From Candidatus Poribacteria bacterium (GTDB taxonomy: Bacteria > Poribacteria > WGA-4E > WGA-3G): a stretch of DNA of 64,000 bases. The number at the start of each line of letters is the position of its first letter. Within the stretch, counting starts at the first letter, position 1. The notes under the pieces were generated by a model that worked only from the letters and a program-made list of their open reading frames with translations, had not been told where the DNA came from and searched no databases. Positions 42,131-51,105 of this stretch are shown here, piece by piece. The DNA lies in the NCBI GenBank assembly GCA_022827625.1, contig JAJEIE010000019.1:62001-126000 (forward strand). Direction: 5' to 3'. The position numbers were made by a program, and so were the translations under genes.

Positions 42131-43083
42131 CAAAGGACTTTCTTGAGCGTCTCTGTGTCCAGATTCCCACCACTCATCACCATCACCACATTTTTCCCGA
42201 CTAATGTATCGGTGAGTTTATACGCAGCTGCTATTGGAGCGGCACCTGCGCCTTCTGCCAAATTATGTGTCCAGCGCAATGCCGAACGGATGCCCTCCTT
42301 GAGTTCCGCTTCACTGAGTAGTACTATGTCGTGCACCCCTTCTTTAATGATGGAAAGTGGTAACGGGAAGGGGGCACGTGTTGCGATTCCGTCTGCAATG
42401 GTATCGCAGGAATCAGTTTCTATACGCCGTCCGGCTTTCCACGATTGGTAGATAGCGGGTGCGTTTTCTGCTTGCACACCGATGACTTTGGCATTTGGGT
42501 TAATCGCTTTGGAGACTGTAATAGCGCCACAACAACCGCTCCCGCCGCCGATAGGGACAATGATCGCATCTACATCCGGGAGGTCCTCGAAGATCTCAAG
42601 CGAATAGGTGCCGACACCGTGAAAGAGTGCCGGTTCCATGCACGGATGAACGTAGTAGAGTCCGCGTTCCTGTTGAAGTTTTTCGCACAATTCGAGTGCT
42701 TCGTCAAAGTCTGCACCGTGCTCAATGAGTTCTGCACCGAAGGCGCGCATCGCACTGTTCTTCTCTGGATTGTTCCCGTACGGCACAACAACCGTTGCTT
42801 TGACGCCAAACTGTGCTGCAGCGTAAGCAATGGACTGACCGTGATTCCCACGCGTCGCTGTAATTACCCCTTTTTCGCGTTGTGTTTGTGGCAGGTGCTG
42901 CATGAAATTCAGTCCACCGCGGACCTTAAAACTACCTGTTGGATGATGATTTTCGTGCTTGATGTACGCTTGGAATCCGAGGTGCTTGGACAATTCGGGA
43001 TAATGGATTAAAGGTGTCTGTTTTAAAAATCGTGCCACGACCTTTCTCGCAGCAATGATGTCTTGGAATGTAAGAGTTTTCAC
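42118..43083 (-). CDS. Threonine/serine dehydratase-like PLP enzyme
   Basis: Fold-type II PLP enzyme, 321 residues, close in size to catabolic threonine dehydratase and serine racemase. The Schiff-base lysine is in HENHHPTGSFKVRGG, and the phosphate loop is GGGSGCCGA. ATRGNHGQSIAYAAAQFGVK provides the substrate loop, and VMSGGNLD ends the fold. It has no C-terminal ACT-like regulatory domain, which argues against feedback by isoleucine. The product is likely 2-oxobutyrate or pyruvate. GGAG lies just upstream of the ATG. Confidence 0.9.
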   Translation of the reverse strand: MKTLTFQDIIAARKVVARFLKQTPLIHYPELSKHLGFQAYIKHENHHPTGSFKVRGGLNFMQHLPQTQREKGVITATRGNHGQSIAYAAAQFGVKATVVVPYGNNPEKNSAMRAFGAELIEHGADFDEALELCEKLQQERGLYYVHPCMEPALFHGVGTYSLEIFEDLPDVDAIIVPIGGGSGCCGAITVSKAINPNAKVIGVQAENAPAIYQSWKAGRRIETDSCDTIADGIATRAPFPLPLSIIKEGVHDIVLLSEAELKEGIRSALRWTHNLAEGAGAAPIAAAYKLTDTLVGKNVVMVMSGGNLDTETLKKVLCYQL

Positions 43084-43191
43084 ATTTGCTCCTTAAAAAA
43101 TGGCATCTTGCCAACCTAAAAAATCTATGCTACTATAATAACATACCTTAAACGGGCATATCAAACTTAATTGCAGCGGAAGGAAATATCT

Positions 43192-44133
43192 ATGGCACAG
43201 GACTGGCACTCCACACAATTAGAGATTAATGAAACCGAGGATCTCATTGAGATTTGTTATGAAAATGGATGGACAGACGGACTTCCGGTCGTTCCACCAA
43301 CGCCCGAACGCGTTGAACGCATGCTCCGTGGGACAGATAGAGATCCAAACGAACTTATCGCCGCAGTTCCGCCGAAATGGGGCAGAGCCACCGTCGAAAA
43401 GGTCGCTATTAACGCCGTCATGGCGGGTTGCAAACCGGCATATCTGCCACTGATCCTCACCGCAGTCGAGGCGGTAACTGCCGAGCAGTTCAACCTGCAC
43501 GGCGTTCAGGTCACGACCTCTCATGTTTCCCCCATGCTCATTGTCAACGGACCGATTCGGAGGCAGTTAGATATTAACGATGGGTTTAATCTCTTCGGAC
43601 AAGGGTGGCGGGCGAATGCGACGATCGGACGCGCCCTGCGTCTCGTCTGTACGAATATCGGTGGCGGCTTACCGGGTGAACTGGATCGGTCAGCGTTTGG
43701 GCACGCTGGGAAGTATACCTGCTGCATCGCCGAGAAAGAGGAAGAAAGCCCTTGGGATCCGTTGCATGTCAACCGTGGATTCAAACCCGACGATAGTACC
43801 GTCACGATCTTTGCGGGTGCCGGTCCCCAAACCGTCAATGATCACGGCAACAACACCGCAGAAGGTATCCTCAACACAATCGCACAGAACATCGCTGCCC
43901 CCGGCAACAGCGTCGGTGAAACGATACTCGTGATTGGCGTTGAACACGCAAAAACGATCTCAGCGGACGGGTTTGACAAGAACGATGTCCGACAATACAT
44001 CGCTGATGCCACTAAGCAATATGCAGCGGACGATCTGATGCTTATGGTAGCAGGTGGACCCGCCGGGAGATGGACGATTGTTGTGCCGGGATGGGGTTCC
44101 CGGTCCTCTCGCGCCATTACACTTCGACTATAG
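43192..44133 (+). CDS. Conserved protein of unknown function
   Basis: A 313-residue protein that opens with NETEDLIEICYENGWTDGLP followed by VVPPTPERVERML. The other striking segments are GCKPAYLPLILTAVEAVTAE, NGPIRRQLDINDGFNLFGQG and ANATIGRALRLVCTNIGGG. No transmembrane helix or signal peptide is seen. I have seen this pattern in proteins next to short UGSC-type selenoprotein genes, but no such gene is here and I do not name a function. The ATG at 43192 has AAGGAAA at 8 nt. The stop lies at the edge of an inverted repeat. Confidence 0.6.
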   Translation: MAQDWHSTQLEINETEDLIEICYENGWTDGLPVVPPTPERVERMLRGTDRDPNELIAAVPPKWGRATVEKVAINAVMAGCKPAYLPLILTAVEAVTAEQFNLHGVQVTTSHVSPMLIVNGPIRRQLDINDGFNLFGQGWRANATIGRALRLVCTNIGGGLPGELDRSAFGHAGKYTCCIAEKEEESPWDPLHVNRGFKPDDSTVTIFAGAGPQTVNDHGNNTAEGILNTIAQNIAAPGNSVGETILVIGVEHAKTISADGFDKNDVRQYIADATKQYAADDLMLMVAGGPAGRWTIVVPGWGSRSSRAITLRL

Positions 44134-44216
44134 CGATTCGCGGTTCGCTGTTAGTAAAGAAATTGTTGAGGCGCATCAGACTGCTTTTTGCTAACGGCTA
44201 TTTGCGAATCGCGAAC
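44131..44216. repeat. Imperfect inverted repeat after the unknown gene
   Basis: The left arm TAGCGATTCGCGGTTCGC and TGTTAG pairs with CTAACGGCTATTTGCG and AATCGCGAAC, separated by about 30 bp. It includes the TAG stop at 44131. It could serve as a terminator-like hairpin, but no U-tract follows. Confidence 0.6.
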
Positions 44217-44326
44217 TACCAACGAGAAAATGTACTTGCAAGTTGGCAAAAAATGTGGTATCCTTAAATACACAAAATAGGAAACCAGAATCTGTTTTTT
44301 GACGTTATACTAAAGGAATATGTGCG

Positions 44327-44755
44327 ATGGACGCAAGAACGCTGTCTCTACCAATTAGCACCCTCGATTACAAGCAACCTGACACCGTGCAGATCGGTTC
44401 TCCGGTCTCTGCTGCCATTGATATGATGCAAAAAGGCGGGCGCGGCTGCGTCCTCGTTGTTGATGAGGATGAACAATTGGCGGGAATCATCACTGAGCGC
44501 GACCTGCTCCGTCACGTGAGTGGACAACGCGCTGCAGCCGCAGATTTTAAGGTCGAACGGGTGATGACTGCGGATCCGGAGACGCTTCGCGCCAGTGACC
44601 CGATCGCCTTTGCATTAAACTTGATGCACTTCGGACATTTCCGGCATTTACCTCTCTGCGTCTGGGACGACCAAGGCGAAGCATACCCCATCGGAATAAT
44701 TTCAACCCGTGATATTCTCGAGCACATCGCTATATTCATAGAAAATCAAGAGTAG
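44327..44755 (+). CDS. CBS-pair protein 1
   Basis: A 142-residue protein made of two CBS domains (about 10-65 and 75-140). The first holds PVSAAIDMMQKGGRGCVLVV, the second VMTADPETLRASDPIAFALN; both end in a G-I-I-T/S-x-R-D-L/I motif, as usual for adenosine-nucleotide binding. It is 11 bp from the second CBS gene and lies upstream of the 2-oxoacid oxidoreductase genes, which suggests a regulatory link. Confidence 0.88.
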   Translation: MDARTLSLPISTLDYKQPDTVQIGSPVSAAIDMMQKGGRGCVLVVDEDEQLAGIITERDLLRHVSGQRAAAADFKVERVMTADPETLRASDPIAFALNLMHFGHFRHLPLCVWDDQGEAYPIGIISTRDILEHIAIFIENQE

Positions 44756-44766
44756 GAGAACCCACC

Positions 44767-45300
44767 GTGCTTTATGACTTAGCAATCGATGAAGAATTAG
44801 AACAGATGGACGAAAACGCTGCGTTAAAGGCATGGAGCGCACAAGAAATTCACGTTTCGCTAAAAGATTTGATGCGGCCTATCGTCACTATTGACATCAG
44901 CTGCAGTGTGAATGAAGCGATTGACCTACTCTTGGCGAACAATATCGGGGCAGCACCTGTCGTCGAAGACGGCTATCTCTGTGGGATTTTTAGTGAGAGA
45001 GATGTCCTGAACAAGATTCTAAATAAAGAGGTGGGGGACCTCGACCGTGTTGGTGTTAGACAATTCATGATAACTGATCCGCAGGCAGCGAAACCCGAAG
45101 ATTCTCTGAACGCCGCTATTCTCTACATGGCACATGGCAGCTACCGACACGTCCCGATTGTTGATACGGAGAACCGGCCGATTGGCATGGTTTCGATTCG
45201 CGATGTTATCTCTTATCTCGTTGAGGAATTTCCCCAAGAAGTTTTAGCACTACCGCCGCGGCCCGTACGAGATGCCATGAAAGCCCGAGAAGGTGCGTAG
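44767..45300 (+). CDS. CBS-pair protein 2
   Basis: A 177-residue protein with an acidic N-terminus (LAIDEELEQMDENAALKAW) and two CBS domains (about 35-95 and 100-160). SCSVNEAIDLLLANNIGAAP followed by VVEDGYLCGIFSERDVL, and GSYRHVPIVDTENRPIGMVS followed by IRD, are the CBS cores. The GTG start has GGAG at 9 nt. The pair may form a heterodimer that senses AMP, ATP or another nucleotide. 70 bp separate it from the next gene. Confidence 0.88.
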   Translation: MLYDLAIDEELEQMDENAALKAWSAQEIHVSLKDLMRPIVTIDISCSVNEAIDLLLANNIGAAPVVEDGYLCGIFSERDVLNKILNKEVGDLDRVGVRQFMITDPQAAKPEDSLNAAILYMAHGSYRHVPIVDTENRPIGMVSIRDVISYLVEEFPQEVLALPPRPVRDAMKAREGA

Positions 45301-45323
45301 ATGTTTAGCACTTTTCATATTGT

Positions 45324-45351
45324 GTAGGCGCACTTTTTAGACGTGCCCCTA
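45324..45351. repeat. GTAGGCGCACTTT repeat copy
   Basis: GTAGGCGCACTTTTTAGACG and TGCCCCTA, in the 70-bp gap before the oxidoreductase gene. A related copy in reverse orientation is at 48513. Confidence 0.5.
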
Positions 45352-45373
45352 TCAGAAAAAGGAAGCGATTGTG

Positions 45374-47230
45374 ATGCGCAAGCCAGTAGAGCAAATCGAG
45401 GAAGCGACTATCCTGTTTGCTGGCGACTCCGGTGATGGGTCGCAGACCATTGGCACACAAATGACAGAAACCACTGCCCTCATTGGCAATGATGTCGCTA
45501 CGCTACCCGATTATCCCGCTGAGATTCGCGCACCCGCTGGATCGTTAGCCGGGGTCTCCGGGTTCCAACTCCACTTCTCAAGCGAACAAATTCATACACC
45601 CGGCGATCTCTGTGATGTCCTCGTAGCAATGAACCCCGCCGCTTTGAAAGTTCACCTTCACAAACTCAGACCCAACGGCATTCTTATTGTTAATATTGAT
45701 AACTTCGCACGTCGTTCGCTACGTCTCGCCGGATACGAGGCGAATCCGCTTGAGGATGGCACTGTCGCCAAATATCAGGTCTTCCAAGTTGAACTCACGC
45801 GCCTCACCCGAAAAGCACTCGAAAATACAGATTTAACAACTCGAGAAATCGATCGGTGTAAAAACTTTTTTGCGCTCGGTATGATCTTATGGCTCTATAA
45901 CCGCCCAATGGACTATACGATGCGGTGGGTTAAGACAAAATTCGCGACAAAGCCGCAGTATGTTGAGGCGAACATTCTCGCGCTCCGTGCGGGTAATATC
46001 TACTGTGAAGCTACCGAACAGTTTGCTGTCTCTTACGATGTTAAACCCGCTGTTTTTGAACCCGGTACTTACCGAAACATTGAAGGCAACATGGCAACTG
46101 TCCTTGGATTAATAGCGGCTTCGCATCAGTCTGGATTGCCCCTCGTTTACGGCAGTTATCCAATAACACCGGCAAGCGATATCCTACACGGTCTCGCTCA
46201 ATACCGAAATTTTGGGGTCATCACGATGCAGATGGAAGATGAGATTGCGGCTGTTGGGGTCGCAATCGGTGCCGCATTTAGTGGTGCACTCGGTGTTACG
46301 GGCAGTAGCGGACCGGGACTCGCCCTCAAATCGGAAGCGATTAATCTCGCAATGATTGCTGAACTCCCGCTTGTCATCTGCAATATCCAACGTGCAGGTC
46401 CGTCAACGGGAATGCCGACAAAGACGGAACAGTCGGATCTCTTACAAATGTTTTATGGAAGAAACGGTGAATCTCCGATTCCGATTGTTGCGCCTTCGCG
46501 TCCGTATGACTGTTTTGAGGCGGTTTATGAAGCCTGCCGGATCGCCGTGAGGTATAGGACACCGGTAATTTTCCTCTCAGACCTCTACATTGGGATGGGG
46601 GCTGAACCGTGGAAAATCCCGAAACTTTCTGAGTTACCGGAGATTAAAGCGGATTTTGCGGGGCGGGATCAGGCACATGGCAACGGATTTGAACCGTACC
46701 AACGCGACCCAGAGACCTTGGCGCGTCCGTGGGCGAAACCCGGCACGCCTGGTTTGGAACACCGTATCGGTGGCTTGGAGAAATCTGATATAACGGGACA
46801 TGTGAGTTATGATGCTGAGAACCACCAGCGGATGGTAGAAATCCGAGCCGAAAAGGTCGCGCGTATCGCTAACGATCTACCGCCAACAGAGGTCTTTGGG
46901 GCACAAGAGGGCGACATTCTCTTGCTCGGATGGGGCGGCACTTACGGTGCTATCCGAACAGCAGTGGAACAATGCGTCGAAGAGAGGCTCTCCATCGCAC
47001 ACGTACATCTCCGACACCTCAACCCGTTCCCTAACGATTTAGTTGACATCCTAAAAAGATTTAAGAGAGTTTTAATCCCTGAACTAAACACCGGTCAGCT
47101 CCGTCAACTCATCCGTAGCACTTATCTGATTGATGCAATCGGACTTAACAAGGTCCAAGGACAACCGTTCCACGTGTTTGAGTTGCAATCTAAAATTGAC
47201 GAGATACTTAAAGAATTAGGACACTTTTAG
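45374..47230 (+). CDS. korA: 2-oxoacid:ferredoxin oxidoreductase, gamma-alpha fusion subunit
   Basis: Oxidises a 2-oxoacid (most likely 2-oxoglutarate) to acyl-CoA with transfer of electrons to ferredoxin. The N-terminal gamma domain (about 1-200) starts ATILFAGDSGDGSQTIGTQM. The alpha domain (about 220-600) has GNMATVLGLIAASHQSGLPL, then YPITPASDILHGLAQ and GVTGSSGPGLALKSEAINLA. Fused gamma-alpha subunits of about 600 residues are typical of KorA. A GTG at 45371 precedes the ATG, and GGAAG is 8 nt upstream of the ATG. It pairs with korB, 128 bp downstream. Confidence 0.88.
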   Translation: MRKPVEQIEEATILFAGDSGDGSQTIGTQMTETTALIGNDVATLPDYPAEIRAPAGSLAGVSGFQLHFSSEQIHTPGDLCDVLVAMNPAALKVHLHKLRPNGILIVNIDNFARRSLRLAGYEANPLEDGTVAKYQVFQVELTRLTRKALENTDLTTREIDRCKNFFALGMILWLYNRPMDYTMRWVKTKFATKPQYVEANILALRAGNIYCEATEQFAVSYDVKPAVFEPGTYRNIEGNMATVLGLIAASHQSGLPLVYGSYPITPASDILHGLAQYRNFGVITMQMEDEIAAVGVAIGAAFSGALGVTGSSGPGLALKSEAINLAMIAELPLVICNIQRAGPSTGMPTKTEQSDLLQMFYGRNGESPIPIVAPSRPYDCFEAVYEACRIAVRYRTPVIFLSDLYIGMGAEPWKIPKLSELPEIKADFAGRDQAHGNGFEPYQRDPETLARPWAKPGTPGLEHRIGGLEKSDITGHVSYDAENHQRMVEIRAEKVARIANDLPPTEVFGAQEGDILLLGWGGTYGAIRTAVEQCVEERLSIAHVHLRHLNPFPNDLVDILKRFKRVLIPELNTGQLRQLIRSTYLIDAIGLNKVQGQPFHVFELQSKIDEILKELGHF

Positions 47231-47252
47231 CCTACCATATCTGAAATACCTT

Positions 47253-47311
47253 TTGCTGGTGAAGAAGAAGTGTGTTTAGCATTCCAAAGTAATTGCAGAT
47301 GTCACCAGCAA
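47253..47311. repeat. Inverted repeat between korA and korB
   Basis: TTGCTGGTGA (47253-47262) and the exact complement TCACCAGCAA (47302-47311), 39 bp apart, in the 128-bp gap. In the mRNA this would form a stem between the two subunit genes and could tune their relative expression. Confidence 0.65.
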
Positions 47312-47358
47312 CGATATATCCTTAGTTATCGGCTTTACTTGTAAAAGGCGGTAAAATT

Positions 47359-48429
47359 ATGAAAAGAGAAAGAACTCCACGCGTTAAAAGACAAAGAACC
47401 TCACGCATTCCCGTCGGTGTGCCCACCCTCTCGAAAAAGGATTTTGAATCCGACCAAGATACGCGCTGGTGCCCCGGCTGCGGTGATTACTCCATCCTGG
47501 CACAGACGCAACGCATTATGCCTGAGCTCGGCATCCCCCGCGAGAACATCGTCTTTATCTCCGGCATCGGGTGTTCAAGTCGGTTCCCGTACTATATGAA
47601 CACCTACGGCTTCCATACCATTCACGGTAGAGCTCCGACGATTGCTTCAGGTGTAAAAATGGCGAACCCGGACCTCTCTGTCTGGGTAATCACAGGTGAT
47701 GGCGATGCCCTCTCAATCGGTGGTAACCACTTTATCCATGCAATGCGTCGTAATTTCGACATCAACGTCTTGCTCTTCAACAACCGCATCTACGGACTCA
47801 CTAAAGGTCAGTACTCACCGACTTCGGAACAAGGGAAAAAGACCACATCGACACCGCTCGGTTCCCTTGAGACCCCTTTTAATCCGATTAGCCTTGCTTT
47901 GGCGTCAGGCGCGACCTTCGTGGCGCGCTCGCTTGACCGGGATCCGGATCATTTGCGGCTGATGATTAAGTCAGCGTTTGAGCATAAAGGCACTTCCTTC
48001 ATTGAAATCTATCAGAACTGCAACATCTTTAACGATGGCACTTTCTTTCAATACACAGAGAAGGACACAAAGGCTAACAATACTGTCTTCTTGGAGCACG
48101 GCGAACCTCTCGTTTTTGGTGCGGAGCGCGGCAAGGGTATCCGACTGAACGGGTTCCAACCCGAAGTCGTCGAAACTACAAACGGCGATTACACCACCGA
48201 CGACCTCATCGTCCACGACCAATACGCCGAAGACACCACCTTAGCGAACTTTCTGGCGGGGATGAGTGACACGCTTGATATGCCGCATCCTGTTGGTATT
48301 TTCCGCAGTGTCCGGCACCCCTGTTATGAAGATGCGATGACCAACCAGATCGAAAGTGCAAAAGATCGGGTCGGCGAAGGCGACCTTGAGGCGTTACTCA
48401 ACGCTGGTGAAACGTGGACTGTATCATAA
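47359..48429 (+). CDS. korB: 2-oxoacid:ferredoxin oxidoreductase beta subunit
   Basis: TPP-binding subunit, 356 residues. DTRWCPGCGDYSIL holds two of the cysteines for the Fe-S cluster, and GIGCSSRFPYYMNTYGFHTI follows. The TPP motif is GDGDALSIGGNHFIHAMRRN and NNRIYGLTKGQ. The usual KorB length is 290-340. With the gamma-alpha subunit it forms a two-subunit enzyme; no ferredoxin-type delta subunit is here. A basic N-terminal extension (KRERTPRVKRQRTSRI) of about 20 residues is unusual. Confidence 0.9.
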   Translation: MKRERTPRVKRQRTSRIPVGVPTLSKKDFESDQDTRWCPGCGDYSILAQTQRIMPELGIPRENIVFISGIGCSSRFPYYMNTYGFHTIHGRAPTIASGVKMANPDLSVWVITGDGDALSIGGNHFIHAMRRNFDINVLLFNNRIYGLTKGQYSPTSEQGKKTTSTPLGSLETPFNPISLALASGATFVARSLDRDPDHLRLMIKSAFEHKGTSFIEIYQNCNIFNDGTFFQYTEKDTKANNTVFLEHGEPLVFGAERGKGIRLNGFQPEVVETTNGDYTTDDLIVHDQYAEDTTLANFLAGMSDTLDMPHPVGIFRSVRHPCYEDAMTNQIESAKDRVGEGDLEALLNAGETWTVS

Positions 48430-48475
48430 TGGCGGTCAGCGGTCAGGGCGCTGCGCTCTCAGCGGTCAGTAGTCG
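48429..48475. repeat. GCGGTCAG repeat tract
   Basis: GGCGGTCAGCGGTCAGG, a GCGCTGCGC palindrome, then TCAGCGGTCAGTAG. It lies immediately after the korB stop. Confidence 0.6.
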
Positions 48476-48512
48476 GGATTTTGAGCAGGATGGCGGTAGA
48501 ACGCCGAACCAA

Positions 48513-48539
48513 GGTGGGCGCGGTTTGAAAGTGCGCCTA
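48513..48539. repeat. GTAGGCGCACTTT repeat copy, reverse orientation
   Basis: Complement reads TAGGCGCACTTTCAAACCGC followed by GCCCACC. It precedes the M55 peptidase gene. Confidence 0.5.
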
Positions 48540-48563
48540 TAAAATTAAGATGGGGAAGCACTC

Positions 48564-49337
48564 ATGAAGATTTACATTTTAACCGACTTAGAAGGGGTTG
48601 CAATGGTATCCCGCTTCAGTCAAACCCGTGAGGAGGGTCCCCAGAAACAGGCAGCCATGAAACTATTGACGCAGGAAGTTAATGCTGCTGTTGATGGCAT
48701 TCTGGATATGGACGCGAACGCGGAAATTGTCGTCTGGGATGGACACGGGACTGGGGGGATTGATGCCCTTGCGTTTCATCCGAAGGCGAAGCTCATCGCG
48801 CGGGGTCCGATTCGTCCACCCTACTATCTTGATGAGGGGTACGATGCCCTTTTTTTCGTGGGGCAGCACGCCATGGCGGGAACACCCAACGCCCCGTTAA
48901 GTCATACGTATTCTTCCTTGTCAATTGAATATTACAAGCTCAATGGGAAAATGATCGGGGAATTCGGATGCCGTGCTGCCTTAGCAGGCACTTTCGATGT
49001 GCCAACGGTTTTCATCTCTGGCGACGATAAGGCGGTTGCGGAAGCGAAGCAACTTATCCCCAGTATTTACGGTGTTGAAACCAAACAAGGTCTCGGACAG
49101 GAACTGGCGTTACATCTATCCCCGCAACGGTCGCGCGAACTGATTCGAGAAACTGCTGCGACTGCTTGCCGAAATATTACTGAGATCCCACCCTTTAAAA
49201 TCGACCCTCCTTATGAATTTGAAGTCCGGGTCCTGGAAGGCAAATCAATTGACAGGTATCTGGAACGCGGTGCCGAGAAAATTGATGAGCGCACGGTTCG
49301 CTGGCAGAGTGATGACCTGTGTGCGTTGTCTATTTAA
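48564..49337 (+). CDS. M55 family D-aminopeptidase (DppA-like)
   Basis: Zinc-dependent D-aminopeptidase of the DppA type, 257 residues. Metal ligands are suggested by TDLEGVAM (D8, E10), VVWDGHGTGG (D and H), FVGQHAMAGT (H) and the IGEFGCRAALAG motif with a conserved Glu. Such enzymes form decamers in known cases and may recycle D-amino-acid peptides. GGGGAAG is upstream of the ATG. It is not next to a dipeptide permease, although the DppBC-type genes lie 11 kb away. Confidence 0.88.
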   Translation: MKIYILTDLEGVAMVSRFSQTREEGPQKQAAMKLLTQEVNAAVDGILDMDANAEIVVWDGHGTGGIDALAFHPKAKLIARGPIRPPYYLDEGYDALFFVGQHAMAGTPNAPLSHTYSSLSIEYYKLNGKMIGEFGCRAALAGTFDVPTVFISGDDKAVAEAKQLIPSIYGVETKQGLGQELALHLSPQRSRELIRETAATACRNITEIPPFKIDPPYEFEVRVLEGKSIDRYLERGAEKIDERTVRWQSDDLCALSI

Positions 49338-49370
49338 CCCGAGTTGCTACCTAACAGGTTCTGTAGTCCC

Positions 49371-49718
49371 ATGCAAATCAACGTCCAAACCAGAAATTTC
49401 ACACGCTTTGAAATCCAAGGAAACGTCATCGGAGAAGATGCCCTCGTACTAAAAACGATGCTGGATCAACACATCGAAGCACTTGAGAAGCAGGAAGCAA
49501 CGCCGTTGCTCGTTTTTGATATGGCGAACGCCAAAACGATGGATAGTGCAGGCTTAGGGGTCCTTATCACGACCAGCACGCAGATCCGTCAAATGGGTGG
49601 ACGGACAGTCCTGCTCAGCGTCAACAGAAGCATCAGACGGATGTTAATCCGGACAAATCTCACATCGCTGTTCGATTTTCCGAAGAGCCTTGCCGACGCG
49701 CTGACCAGTTCACTTTAA
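49371..49718 (+). CDS. STAS-domain anti-sigma factor antagonist
   Basis: A 115-residue STAS protein of the SpoIIAA/RsbV class. FEIQGNVIGEDALVLKTMLD is followed by VFDMANAKTMDSAGLGVLIT, where the Ser in D-S-A-G is the phosphorylation site. GGRTVLLSVNRSIRRML ends the fold. Such proteins are switched by partner kinases, but no kinase or anti-sigma factor is nearby. The frame opens with TTG at 49344; the ATG at 49371 gives the normal N-terminus. Confidence 0.85.
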   Translation: MQINVQTRNFTRFEIQGNVIGEDALVLKTMLDQHIEALEKQEATPLLVFDMANAKTMDSAGLGVLITTSTQIRQMGGRTVLLSVNRSIRRMLIRTNLTSLFDFPKSLADALTSSL

Positions 49719-49729
49719 CCTTTATGTGC

Positions 49730-51097
49730 CTATTCCTTATATCCCGTCCTATCCGTATTCCCCCCATATTTCAGGGCATAAATTAGTAGGTTCGACATAA
49801 ACCGATAGACATCCGTAGAACGCCGGAGCCGCAACATCGTACGACTCTCAATCTCCGCAGTTTCCATCGCGCACATATAGTCCTTACGATTGTAGACTAC
49901 CGCTAACCGCTTATCAATCGTAATCCCTTTCTGATACGGGAATTGTGTGGGTTGTGCGTTGTTCTCATTTCCCCAGAACACATCGCCACCTGTCGGGGGT
50001 TTCGGCAATTGATAGTAGAGGGTATAGAGTTCGTGATCGTGTGGGATGATTTCGAGGGGGTATTCAGGAAAGATTGTTTTGAGTTCGTCAGCGACAATGT
50101 GCGCAAATAAGCCGTTGAAACCACAGTCGTCGAAAAAGAGCATCCCACCCTTTTCTACGATATATTTCCGAAGTGCTGCACGCTCTTGCGGCGTAAAACC
50201 CGTCTGTAAGGGACCGTCTTTTGCAAGCCCACGCCCGACAGTGATATCTTTATCGTGTCCGGTCATTATGATGAGAGGGGCATCCATGATTTGCGGATCC
50301 GTGATCGGTAAAGCACCGCCTTGAAAATTCATATCCGCTCGGATTGAGGTGTAATCCTCCAACCACTTGATGAGCGCGGGGATAGCCGTCGGATCTTGCC
50401 ACCAGTCCGAGAGCGAGTGTTTGAGCCGAATTAACCGGATATGCCCTCGAATCTCGCTGCCGGTGCCTGCAAGAATACCGCCCAATTGTCCCTTCGGTAG
50501 CTGCACAAGTTCCTTCAAGTCCGTATCAAACCCATCGCCTAAACCCGCTGTCGGCAGCGATCCATCGAGGAATTCCGATAGCCCACTATGGGTTGCGCCT
50601 GTAGTACCTCTCTGGATCAGCGGCGACGTGCTTTTTTCAAGTGTTGGGACTTCCGTAACGGGAGCACCGACGAGGGCTGCCGATGAACGGTTCGATTGTT
50701 CAACGCTGGGCAATGTCGGCGACACCGCAGCCACCTCAGGATTAAGAACGTCCGGGTCAACCTTCAGTTCCGGTATCTGCCGCACAACCGTTGTCCGCTC
50801 AGTCGGCAGCTGCGTGAAATTCGACATCTGTTTCGGTGCAGTAACCGCAGTTGTTACCTGTGGTGTACTAACCGTCACATTTCGGCGTGTCGGACGGGCG
50901 GGGGTGTCTATCCGTGTTGGAGTGAGTGTGACGAATGCCGCCTCAAACGTATCTTTGTTCAATTCCCGTTGCCCTGAGAACAGAAACGCTGCAAGGACGA
51001 CGAAAAGCAGATGCAAGCCAATCGAAGCGATAGCTGCTCGACGATTATGTCGCAAGTTTTGGCTTGCAAGCTGCGGCAAAAAAGGTCTCTGTCTCAT
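49730..51097 (-). CDS. DUF4159 protein with N-terminal membrane anchor
   Basis: A 455-residue protein. A cytoplasmic basic start precedes one transmembrane helix (about 22-42: AAIASIGLHLLFVVLAAFLF). A Thr/Pro-rich, TonB-like stretch then spans the periplasm (about 50-190). The C-terminal DUF4159 domain (about 215-440) has LKHSLSDWWQDPTAIPALIK, DAPLIIMTGHDKD and GGMLFFDDCGFNGLFA. This domain resembles the glutamine-amidotransferase-like fold of ThuA-type proteins and may be non-catalytic. It is the last gene of a four-gene operon, 8 bp after the DUF1854 gene. Confidence 0.78.
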   Translation of the reverse strand: MRQRPFLPQLASQNLRHNRRAAIASIGLHLLFVVLAAFLFSGQRELNKDTFEAAFVTLTPTRIDTPARPTRRNVTVSTPQVTTAVTAPKQMSNFTQLPTERTTVVRQIPELKVDPDVLNPEVAAVSPTLPSVEQSNRSSAALVGAPVTEVPTLEKSTSPLIQRGTTGATHSGLSEFLDGSLPTAGLGDGFDTDLKELVQLPKGQLGGILAGTGSEIRGHIRLIRLKHSLSDWWQDPTAIPALIKWLEDYTSIRADMNFQGGALPITDPQIMDAPLIIMTGHDKDITVGRGLAKDGPLQTGFTPQERAALRKYIVEKGGMLFFDDCGFNGLFAHIVADELKTIFPEYPLEIIPHDHELYTLYYQLPKPPTGGDVFWGNENNAQPTQFPYQKGITIDKRLAVVYNRKDYMCAMETAEIESRTMLRLRRSTDVYRFMSNLLIYALKYGGNTDRTGYKE

Positions 51098-51105
51098 GGC
51101 AATCT

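Noticed and set aside
42445-43011. 188-codon plus-strand ORF opposite the threonine dehydratase-like gene
   Set aside because: Antisense to a clear PLP enzyme and without recognisable motifs.
48429-48475. Possible short CRISPR or tandem repeat array
   Set aside because: The GGTCAG units are degenerate and have no constant spacers; they fit the other CTGAC-rich tracts.
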